From assembly GCF_000471905.2 (NCBI RefSeq), contig NW_006496119.1, positions 1,596,988 through 1,660,987 on the forward strand: 64,000 nucleotides of DNA. The letters run 5' to 3'. A model generated the notes under the pieces. That model was not told the DNA's origin. It saw only the letters and a list, made by a program, of their open reading frames with translations, and made no database searches. Of the stretch, positions 25,246 through 34,550 are shown piece by piece (within the stretch, counting starts at the first letter, position 1; each line of letters starts with the position of its first letter). This DNA is from Amborella trichopoda (taxonomy: Eukaryota > Streptophyta > Magnoliopsida > Amborellales > Amborellaceae). The position numbers and the translations under genes were made by a program.

Positions 25246-25309
25246 AAAGTCTGGATCGGTACATCATCCCCCCTTTAAATAAGGTTTTATCCTCAAAATC
25301 GGGTCTTAG

Positions 25310-26755
25310 TCAATCTAACAATTGGGGGTACTTATCCCGGATTTCATCTTCTCGTTCCCATTTCGATTCTTCCTTTGAGTGATATTGCCAAAACACACGG
25401 ACCAGAGGAATTTCTTTATTGCGTAACATTTACACTCTCCTGTCCTGTATTTCAATAAGTCATTCAATATAAGGCATGTCTTCTCTTATTGGAATTGGTT
25501 TATAACTCAGAACATGGGACGGGTCTCGCTGATATTTCCTTAACAGTACATGGAACACGTCATGAATATTCGCCAACTCAAGTGGTAGGGCAAGTTGATA
25601 AGCCATACTCCCAACTCTTTCCAAAATTTCAAAAGGTCCAGTAAATCGTGGGCTCAATTTTCCTTTCTTGTTGAATCTCATAATACCCTTAGTTGGTGAT
25701 ATCTTCAAGAAAATTCGATGACCCACCTCAAACTCGAGGTCTCTCCTTAGATTATCAGTGTAACTCTTTTGTCAACCTTGAGCAGCCTTGTGTCTCTCGC
25801 AAATCAAGGCAATCTTTTCTGAGGTCGTTTAAATAATTTTTAGCCCTAACAGCCTCCTTTTACCGACCTCATCCCAAAAGATAGGCGATCTACATTTCCT
25901 CCCATACAAGGCCTCAAAATGCACAATTTGAATACTGGTTTGGAAGCTGTTCTTATGAGAAAATTCTATCAGCGGGAAATGGCCATCCCAGCTTCCTTTG
26001 GAATCAGTAACACAAGCCCTTAACATATCCTCCAGGGTTTGAATAGTCCTTTCTGACTACCCATCACTCAGGGGGTGGAAAGCAGTTGTAAAAATGAGTC
26101 GTGTCCCCAAAGCTGATTGCATACTATTCCAAAATCTTGAAGTAAATCTAGTGTCTGTGTCGGACACGATGCTAACAAGTATTCCATGCAACCTCACAAT
26201 TTATTTAGTGTATAACTGGGCCAATTTATTTAAAGTATAAGTTGTGTGAATTGGTAAGAAGTGAGCAGCTTTAGTCAGTCAGTCCACAATGACCCAAATA
26301 CGATCATGCCCAGCACCTCTTCTAGGCAAACCAGAGATAAAATCCATAGTGATGTATTCCCATTTCCACTCTGGCATGAGCATGGGCTATAACAGTCTGG
26401 TGGGTTTCTGATGTTAAACTTTCACTTGCTGACATGTCAAGCACTTAGAGACAAATTTGGCCACTTCCTTTTTCATATCATTCCACCAGAAAGTCTTCTT
26501 CAGGTCCTGATACATCTTAGTACTCCCTGAGTGTACAGTATAATGGGAGTAGTGTGCTTCCTCCAAAATAGCTCGCTTCACACTCTCATCATTCAGAACA
26601 CATACCCGATCTTTAAATCTTAACAGATCATCACTGCTCATAGAGAAGTCATCCTTTCTTCCTAGCTTTATTTCTTATAGAATTTTCATGAGTTGGGGAT
26701 CTTCTTTTTGTGCTATTTGAATCTGTTGAAAGAGCTGGGGCTCCATCCTCATACA
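25310..26755 (-). pseudogene. Chromovirus integrase fragment
   Basis: This is the C-terminal part of a Ty3/gypsy chromovirus pol on the minus strand. From the high end down it has a zinc-finger region (GSTKMYQDLKKTFWW then CLTCQQVKV), a catalytic core with [16 protein letters not shown] and HPLSDG followed by a stop where Gln is usual and SERTIQ after it, then EALYGRKCRSPIFWDEVG. The GPF-type C-terminal module (RFTGPFEILERVGSMAYQLA) and a tail with WEREDEIRDKYPQL end at a natural stop (25310-25312). The order and wording are those of Tekay/Del-like chromoviruses. Several in-frame stops and lost spacing make it inactive. It begins abruptly near 26755, where the sequence switches to Tat-C gag, so RT and gag are missing. 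Confidence 0.9.
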
Positions 26756-26756
26756 A

Positions 26757-28514
26757 GAGTGATGGGACTTGACCTCATGGTTAGCCGACTGGTGTGTGGC
26801 ATCGATACAATCGATCTTTTACATCATCGCGATCACCATATCCTCAAACTTGTTCATGCACTCTTCCTGAGCATCACTTGGCTCGCTTACAACCATTACA
26901 CTGATTGTTTCTCTATGGAGGTCAATAGTGGCTACTGAGGGCTTGAGAACTTGATGGGTCGTACGTGATAGGTCAGTCAGCAGGGGGCCAACATGCCCTG
27001 ACTGAACTCGACTCTTGTATCCTAATCATGTTTGGACCGGTTCTCGACAGTCTTAGGATCGTGGCTACTGAGTAGCCGGGTCTTCTTCTGCGACAGTAAC
27101 AACAACACAGGGCTCACGGAGCTCTTCTTCAGGCTTCATCATCTGAAGGGGGTAGAAGGGATTCAAGTGAAGAGGGTCGTCAGAATTGGTTGTTTTGATT
27201 GCCTTGGCCACCTCCCTAGTCAAAATTTGAAGACCTCTATTGCGTTTAGCCTTTAAGTTTTAATGGACCTCGAGTCAAAACTGCGATCTAGGTCGCGGCT
27301 GGTCAACTCTTCTTGCACAGGAGAGAGTTGTCTCCATCAAGTGCAGCAATGGATGAGGGTTAGGAACTGGAGTCATCTTGGGCTGGGGAGGATGAAAGAC
27401 TCGATCTTCCATCAGGTCAATGCCCCGAGCTCTCTTAAGAGCTCTAGAGACACGATCAAAGTGACGGGACTGGTTCCAGATGGTACTCTTGAGGAAAACC
27501 TTCGAGTGTCAAGGCTGAAGGTGCTTGCTCAATGAAGGAGGATCGGGCCGGAGCAGGATTGAGTTATGAGAAGGCCGGAGTCTAGGGCGAGGGGATGTCT
27601 GTGATGACGACACGTGTGCGCCCCCTGAAGAAGTATTACAGGAGATCTGAGGGTCAGCCCGGGCTTGTGCAAGTGGCCTGGCCTTAGGAGGCCGAGAACA
27701 ATGAGCAGGTGTCTGTAAGAGAGAAAGTGTAGGCCTGCCCCTTACAGGGTGCGCTTGTGTATGCTGAATAAAAAGACGCGGAGGTCATCTCCTTTGAACT
27801 CGGGTTGGCGCAATGATGGTGTTGCCCCGAGCAGTGAGATGCATGTGATCAACGTGCACAGGCCTAGACCTTAGAAGGTTTGATCCTGAATGCTGACTCG
27901 GGATAGCATAAGGGTTGCCCCAAAATGTGGCTCGAGTGGTTGACCCACGAGCCTTGTGGTGTGTGCGAGGGTTGGAGACCGTGTCCGCCTTTATGTGTTG
28001 AGCCTCTAGGGATAGAGACCAATGGTGCAGAAATATGGGGAGTAGCCTTATAGAGACCAACAAAAGCAATGGCAACATGTTTTCCTTTCCTTTTTCAAAA
28101 AGGGACTGAGCAGCGTTCCGGCATACCTCAAGAACACGACCAGCAAGTGACTTGCTAGTGGCTGGGTGCATGCTGTGTGAGGCAACAGAAGTGCTGCTGA
28201 TGCAGGGCGCCTTGGTGGAGTTTCCACCAGAGCAAGGAGATGAGGAGTGAGGGACCTTTAAATCCCGCCTCACACAAGTCCAGTTTAAGACCTGGAGCTA
28301 GACAAGGGGTCTTTGCTCAAGAGGATGGTTGGGAATGAAGTCGAAGGAACTTATTCCCTAGGGACACTCTTGAATGCGGGGATAAGAAAATCCCCGATCC
28401 AGATAAATGGGTTACAGAACCTGCAGGCCATAAATAAAATGTGAAAAGATAATGAAAGCAGATAATAAAAGAAGAAACTAGCAAAACAAGAACGATCCGA
28501 CTAAGGGGTAGTAA
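26757..28514 (-). pseudogene. Tat-C gag N-terminus and leader remnant
   Basis: Beginning at AGTGATGGGACTTGACCTCA (26759), this matches Tat-A from about 1720 upward on the same strand, including the sequence for CMNKFEDMV (26840-26870) and the leader ORF (27785-28273). Stops and indels are frequent. The capsid and nucleocapsid parts are absent, replaced by the chromovirus fragment. Only the start of gag and the leader survive. Confidence 0.75.
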
Positions 28515-28533
28515 GTCCTCAGTGGAGTCGCCA
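28515..28533 (-). other. Tat-C primer-binding site candidate
   Basis: On the minus strand this reads TGGCGACTCCACTGAGGAC, starting 11 nt inside the LTR end. It differs from the Tat-A site at two positions. Confidence 0.55.
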
Positions 28534-29042
28534 AGCTGGTTAGGTGCCTCGATCTCGCCCTCTGGATTCTTTGGAGAACGGACAGCACGCGTCTCGGGTT
28601 TTGAGGGAAGACCCGGGTTGTTTTTTAAATCGCTATCTCGAGAACCTCATTCGAGAACGGGGGCAGGTGTTACCAATCGTGAGGTAGGAATTTAAGGTGG
28701 GTTCGAGACTTACTCAAGCTGGCTCGCATGAGTGCCCTCTTAGATCAAGAAGAAAGCCCCTCAGTAATAAAACTGGTTCGAAATCACCTTCCTTGGCTTT
28801 TATTCTTCTGTCATGGCAATAAAGCGGGCCAAGTAATCCTGGCATAATAACATTACGGCTAGACGACAGGACTGAGAGGCTAACCTTAATACCTCGTAAT
28901 CGAATGAAAGAATAACAAAATGATGGTTATGAGGAAAGAATAAGAAATGAACAAAGAGAAGAAGGGAACAGAAGGAAGGAGGGAGAAGAAAAGAAGAGAA
29001 GAGTATGAAAGGTGAGAGAATAAAAGAGAGAGGTGGAATGAA

Positions 29043-29492
29043 GACGCAGTCGGCGCTAGGCATTGCCGATTGTGTTAGAAGGAAGAGAGAGAAAATACAA
29101 TCGGCGCTAGGCTTCATCGATGGTGTTATATAGAAGAGAAGAGAGAGAAGATGCAGTCGGCACTAGGCTTCGTCGATTGTGTCAAAAGAAGAGAGAGAAA
29201 ATGCAGTCGACGCTAGGCTTTACCGACTGTGGTAGAAGAAAACAGAGAAAACGTAGTCAGTGCTAGACTTCGCCGACAGTGCCAGAAGAGAAGAAAGAAA
29301 ACGCAGTCGGCGCTAGACTTCACTAACTATGCTAGAAAAGAAGAAAGAAAATGCAATTAGTGCTAAGCATCACCGACTATGCCAAAAGAGAAGAAAGGAC
29401 GAGACCCAGCCAGCGATAGGCTTGCATTAGTTGTAATGGAAGAGAAGCATGAGAAAGAGATTGAGTTAGCGCTAAGTTTCATCGACTGTTAC

Positions 29493-29533
<41 letters not shown>

Positions 29534-29720
29534 TGAGTCGGCACTAAGCTTCGCTGACTACAACAGAAGAGAAGGAGAGATGAAATCCAGCCAGCGTTAG
29601 GCTTCACTAACTGCAACTGGAGAGGAGGAGAGAGAGAAATCCAGCCGACGATAGGCTTCATCGACTGCAGCAGAAGAGAAGGAGAGAAAGAGAGATCCAG
29701 CCGGCACTAGGCATCACCGA
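29043..29720. repeat. Palindromic minisatellite in Tat-C LTR
   Basis: About twelve units of 50-60 bp contain GCAGTCGGCGCTAGGC and a C-rich close (GCCGATTGTG, ACCGACTGTG and variants) separated by AGAAGAGAGAGAAAA. It is the best-preserved example of the array also found at 4285-4795. Confidence 0.85.
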
Positions 29721-30092
29721 ATGCATTAGACGAAGAACAGAGGGAGATAGAGATGAGAAGAAGAGTGATAAAGATATAGAGATGAGAAGAAGGGGAGGAG
29801 AGAGAGAGAGATAGTGATAAGAAAGAGATAGCGATGAGAATGAGGGGAGGAGAGAGAAAGAGATAGAGATGATAAAGAGGGAGGAGAGAGAAACAGAGGA
29901 GGATATGAAAAGAGGGGAGGAGAGAGAAAGAGAAGAGGAGAGAAACTTACCTGCTCGAAGGGTACCGGACCCTTTTTTTCTCTCTCCTCTCTCTCTCTCT
30001 AAGAAGTACCCACAAGCGTATACAAAATGTAGAATTTTATTGATTTATCCAAGAAGAATGAATCCGTCCTTTGTATAATGAGGCATTACCTG

Positions 30093-30098
30093 TTTATA
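30093..30098 (-). promoter_or_regulatory. TATA box candidate in Tat-C LTR
   Basis: On the minus strand this is TATAAA, just downstream of AGCCCAATTC. Equivalent positions in Tat-A and Tat-D are mutated. Confidence 0.4.
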
Positions 30099-30822
30099 TA
30101 GAATTGGGCTAAAACATGGGTGTACGCCCAAAAACTACCTAGAATTGAAGATAATTACAATTTAATTGAATTTAAATAAATTCTAAAAATGGGTGCAAAA
30201 GGATTGTTTTGCCTCTGCCTAATAATGTGGGGAATTTCAGAACAGTCACTGCAGCTGCCCAAGAATTTGCGTGATCTTCCATGGCTGAACTGGGGCCTTT
30301 CTAATACCCGTTTGATCGAAAGATTATTATTTTTTTATAGGACTTGGCATGGCGATCATTTTGATACAAACTTCGAGCCATGGAGAGCATTTTTGAGCCA
30401 CGATCGTGAGACTTGAAATTTTCTTTAACCTTGAAAATTTTGGATCGATAGTGCGCTCGTTTCATAATGTTTTTCGATGATTTCTTCATAGTAATGCACT
30501 AAGCCTACCGTCACGATCGCATGGTAACAAACGCAACACGATTTGGAACCCGAATGAAGATTTCACAACTTTTGAGTTTTGGCCGGAATCTGAAATCCAA
30601 CGACTGGAATTTCAGTCACTTTGTCGGCTTCATGCATGAAATTTGACTGTCCATCATATACGGAGTTCGGGCCAATGGTAGCTCTGGACCTTACGCACAC
30701 AGTTTAGGTTATCCCTGTGATAAAGGCATAGTTGGGACAAACTTTTGCTCTCGAGGCAGCCTATAACGGCTAAAAGCCTATTATTGGATATAGGATAGTA
30801 GAGACATTAAATATATTTACAA

Positions 30823-31417
30823 GGATAAATTATGGATACCTCCCCAAACTGAGTTTTGTAGACATTCTACCCCCCAATCCTTTTAGTATTACACCCACGA
30901 CCAAGTTATTGTTTCTTCTTGATTACTCTTAGTAAAAAAATCATTGTTTTAAAGATTAAACTGCCTTTCTCTTGCCTTACGCTACCTATTAAATCTCTCT
31001 CTCTTTCTCTCTACCCTCCCTCTCTATCTTTCTCTCTCTACCCATAGAGAGTGGTAGAGAGAGGATGGGTAGAAAGAGAGAGGGAGGGGAGAGAGAGGGT
31101 AGAGACAGAAAGAGAGAGAGCGATTTAATAGGTAGGGTAAAGCAGGAGAAAGGTAGTTTAATCTTTAAAGCAATAACTTTTTTATTAGGAGGAGAGAGGG
31201 TGGGAAAAAAGAAAAAGATAGAGAGGGTGGATAGAGAGAGAAAGACTTAATGGATAGGGTAAAAGACGGGAATGATAATTTAATCTTTAAAACAATGACT
31301 TTATTACTAGATGATAAAAGCAAGAAAAAACAATAACTGAGTGATACGTGTGATACTAAAAATATTGGGAGTATAATGTGTACAAAGTCCATTTTAAGGG
31401 GTATCCATAATGTTCCC
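30823..31417. mobile_element. Mutator-type foldback MITE
   Basis: This is a 595-bp inverted-repeat element with no coding capacity. The termini are GGATAAATTATGGATACC on the left and, read from the right end, GGGAACATTATGGATACC. The arms pair over more than 150 bp (about 30823-30990 with 31190-31417). The flanks TATTTACAA (30814-30822) and TATTAACAA (31418-31426) form a 9-bp target duplication with one mismatch, the size made by Mutator-like transposases. An extra inverted copy of the inner arm (about 31055-31190) lies in the middle. Confidence 0.85.
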
Positions 31418-31425
31418 TATTAACA

Positions 31426-31925
31426 ATAGCTTATACACCAATTATTATCCCATTTTCATTTTTGTTAGTTACTTTCTTTATCTTTTAATTCCTATGACGT
31501 GCTCCAAGCCACTTACATCAAAATCACGAAGAATATTAAATGGAGGAGAGAAGCATGTATCTCATTACAACTTATTTTTTTATTGTGTTTTATATATTTA
31601 TAGGAGAATAATTATTTTTGTTCTAATTTATTTTATTTTCGATTTATTTGATTCTTTTTTTGTTTTTGTTGAAGAGTATGTCATATAAACCTATGTACAT
31701 ACAAAACTGCTACTTAGCCGACTCGGACAATTCCCGTAACACTGATATAAACTTAGCTAGAATTTTGTGAGGCAGGAGCCATTAGGTAAATTATTATAAA
31801 TCACACCATATGCAAAGAAAGTATACATCACACTGCTTGAGATTCGCAAATGGTACACAGATTTTATCTAGACCGCTTGAGTGTACATTCTTTTCAAGAT
31901 CAATTATTCTGCTCACAAAATTTAC
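31426..31925. other. AT-rich intergenic DNA
   Basis: No gene or repeat structure is visible. Open frames are short and AT-driven. Confidence 0.5.
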
Positions 31926-32098
31926 TGTTGGTTAATCAAATGAACAATTATTTAGGTTGGGCTTGGCTTGACTAGTTAAGGTGTGGACAATTGCAGCATT
32001 ATGTCCTTAGTTCGAATCCCACTTACTGCTAATCTACTTTCAATAAAAACAAAAGACAAAGTGGTTAATCTCATCTTTCAAAAAAAGTGGTTAATCTC
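31926..32098 (+). mobile_element. tRNA-derived SINE candidate
   Basis: A polymerase III B box (GTTCGAATC at about 32013) matches the consensus GWTCRANNC. It lies about 45 bp after an A-box-like GGCTTGACTAGTTAAGG. An A-rich tail (AATAAAAACAAAAGACAAA) follows. Related words GTTGGTTAATCA (31926) and GTGGTTAATCTCA (32061 and again 32086) may be the target duplication. No known family is identified. Confidence 0.4.
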
Positions 32099-32825
32099 AA
32101 CAGTAATTATTACTAAGCACAAGTATGGTAAGTTGAGATTGCATGTAGTATACTGTTAGCATACACATGAGCGTAGTGCGTGCTTTGTTTTTTTCAGAAG
32201 CCTTTATAGTTACATTGCCACCATGCACAATCACACCATGTATGCATCTCCATTTCAGTTTTAAATTGGAAATTTTATGCACATATCTCCCTGGATTTTT
32301 GTTATTTAAATTTTTTTCCCAAATCTTCTTTTTACGTCATGATCATGCCCCCTTTTTCTTTTCTTTTCTTTTTTTTCTTTTTTTTTATTTTTAACAAAAT
32401 TACCTTTATTTCGGTCATTGAGGGTCTAAAGCCTACCTTTGTTATAAACAAATTAAAAATACAAGAATAAAAAACTTCAAACATTGAAGATCCAAAATTT
32501 AAAAATTTAACTAAAGATAGCTAGATAGCTTTAGTTGGACTTTTTAACTTTTTAGAAGGACAAAATATTGATATGACTCTACTACCTTTAATGATTTACT
32601 TTACAACAATAAGTAAGTGAGGTTAGAATTTCAAGGGCTGAAGTTTATCGTTGGGTTCATTCAGAAGTTTTCTTATAGGAACAAAGTTAAATTTCAAGCT
32701 TTCCAAAATCTAGAGTAGATCGTTCAAGATCAAAAAATAATAACAGTATAAATCTAAAATTTAGATTTATAGGAGTTACTTTAAATAAATCTAAAATTTT
32801 AAAGTTTAGAGAGACTTTAAATAAA
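32099..32825. other. AT-rich intergenic DNA
   Basis: Unique-looking AT-rich sequence with a short T-rich tract near 32350-32400. I see no gene. Confidence 0.5.
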
Positions 32826-34357
32826 GGGCCCGTTTGGTTCCTTAGATTCAGATTTATAGGAGTCACTTTTCCTTAAAAAGTGGTGCCAATTGTGTTTGGT
32901 TCGCTTAGAATTGATATTTTTATTGGAATTAAGATTTCCGTAGGACTCCTGAATGCTCATTTTAAGCCTAAATTTGGAAATCTCAATTCCACCAAAATAG
33001 GTGGTATTGACATTTAATGGAAATGACCTATTTTGCTGGTGAAAAACAATAAAATATTACAATTTTAGAGAAAGAAACTATATCAAATTTTAGAGAGAAA
33101 ATATATTAAAAATTTAGAGTGACAAACTATATCAAGTTTTAGAGAGAGAGAAAGCATACAAAAGTTTTTAGAGAGAGAAAATATAACATTAAATTTTAGA
33201 GAGATGAACTACTTAAAAAATTTTAGAGAGAAATATCTCAAAACATATAGAGAGAGAAATTATCTCAAATTTTAAATTTTAGAGAGAGCATATTAAAATT
33301 TTAGAGATTAGAAGTTAGATCAATTTTTATATAGAGACATTACCTGAAAATTTTTAGAGAGAGAAACTATACCAAATTTTAAGTTTTAGAGAAAGAAAAT
33401 ATCTTAAAACTTTAGAGAGATAAACTATATCAAATTTTAGATAGAGAAAGTAACTAAAATTTTTAGAGAGAGAAACTATTTAAAAAAATTTGGATAGAGA
33501 AACTATCACAAACTTTGAGTTTTAGATAGAGAACGTATATTAAAATTTTATAGAAAGAAACTACTTGAAAATTTTAGAGAGAGAAACTATGTAAAATTTT
33601 AAGTTTTAGATAGAGAAAATATCTTAAAAATTTAGAGAGAGACTATATCAAATTTAAGTAGAGAAAATACCTGAAATTTTTAGATAGAGAAAGTATTTAA
33701 AAGAATTTAGATAGAGAGACCATCTCAATTTTTAAGTTTTAGAGAGAGAAAATATATTAAAATTTTAGAGAAAACTACCTGAAAATTTTAGAGAGAGAAA
33801 CTATCTCAAATATTTAATTTTTAGATAGAGAAAGCATCTTGAAATTGTAAAGAGAGTAACCATATCAAATATTAGAGTGAGAAAAACCAAAAACATTTAT
33901 AAAGAGAAACTATCTTAAAATTTTTAGCAAGAAAATTATCTCAAATTTTAAGTTTTAGATAGAGAAAATATCTCAAAATTTCACAGGAGAAACTATATCA
34001 AATTTTAGAGAGAAAAAGTACATAAAATTTTTAGAGAGAGAAACTATCTCAAAATTTTTAGAGAGTAGACTATTTCAAATTTTAAGTTTTTGAAAGAGAG
34101 TGTATTAAAATTTTAAAAAAAATTTTAGAAAGATAAACTATTTCAAAATTTTAAGTTTTAGAGAGAGAGAGAGGATTTGCATTTTGTAAAAAAAGATATT
34201 TCAGGCAATCCAAATAAGGAATTTGCATTTTTTTGATTTCTACCGGATACGATCCAAACAGCATACACCATATTTCAGAAAATGTCAATTCCATTAAATC
34301 TCAATTCTAAGATTAACTTTTCCCAGGATTGAAAAATCCAGGGATCCTAACAGGCCC
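32826..34357. mobile_element. TIR element filled with a minisatellite
   Basis: The left end is GGGCCCGTTTGGTTCCTTAG and the right end, read inward, is GGGCCTGTTAGGATCCCTGG, an imperfect 20-bp terminal inverted repeat. This GGGCCYGTT start is common among plant hAT and PIF/Harbinger-type non-autonomous elements. The target duplication is ambiguous: AAA on both sides, or AAAGGG if the left GGG is flank. Subterminal sequences rich in AATTCC or GGAATT pair loosely. No transposase is present; the interior is a tandem array (33055-34170). Confidence 0.65.
33055..34170. repeat. TTTTAGAGAGAGAAACTAT minisatellite
   Basis: About 1.1 kb of degenerate units of 30-40 bp, built from TTTTAGAGAGAGAAACTAT plus an AT-rich word (CTCAAATTTTAAG or CTTAAAA). 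Around 35 occurrences of TAGAGAGA or TAGATAGA are visible. The array is confined within the TIR element. Confidence 0.9.
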
Positions 34358-34550
34358 AAAGGGAATTTGAAAATAGACACATACATATACAGTATCTAGT
34401 TAGTAAAGAGCATCAAGATATGACATAAAACTTTATGTTCTGCCTGCCATTCAATCGTTTCTTTCTCGATTTAATTTACACTTTACATTATATTCTCTAT
34501 TGTGCCTTGCATTCTATTCTCTCTTGTGCCTTAATTACATTTTAAGGCCA

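Larger units (their letters stand above)
21948..25266 (-). mobile_element. Chromovirus 3' LTR (reverse)
   Basis: This is the LTR of a second, unrelated Ty3/gypsy element. On the minus strand it starts TGATGTACCGATCC at 25266, immediately after a polypurine tract (TTAAAGGGGGGA), and it probably ends GGGTCGTGATAAGCA at 21948. The start is well supported by the PPT and by the integrase gene ending 44 bases upstream of it. The end is inferred only from the terminal CA. At about 3.3 kb it is unusually long because of two internal tandem arrays. There is no second LTR in the window. Confidence 0.6.
28545..30705 (-). mobile_element. Tat-C LTR (5' LTR, truncated)
   Basis: The LTR end on the minus strand is GAGATCGAGGCA at 28545. 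Going up, it carries the minisatellite (29043-29720), GA-rich DNA (29750-29960), a TATA-like motif and part of the U3. Homology to Tat-A and Tat-D breaks off after CCTTACGCACACAG at about 30705, so roughly the first 0.7 kb of the U3 is lost. Beyond this point the DNA no longer resembles any retroelement in the window, so this is the left border of the host island. Confidence 0.75.

Noticed and set aside
24757..25278. Several overlapping forward open frames rich in Phe, Ser, His and Leu
   Set aside because: A 21-bp tandem repeat keeps every forward frame open. They lie inside a chromovirus LTR.
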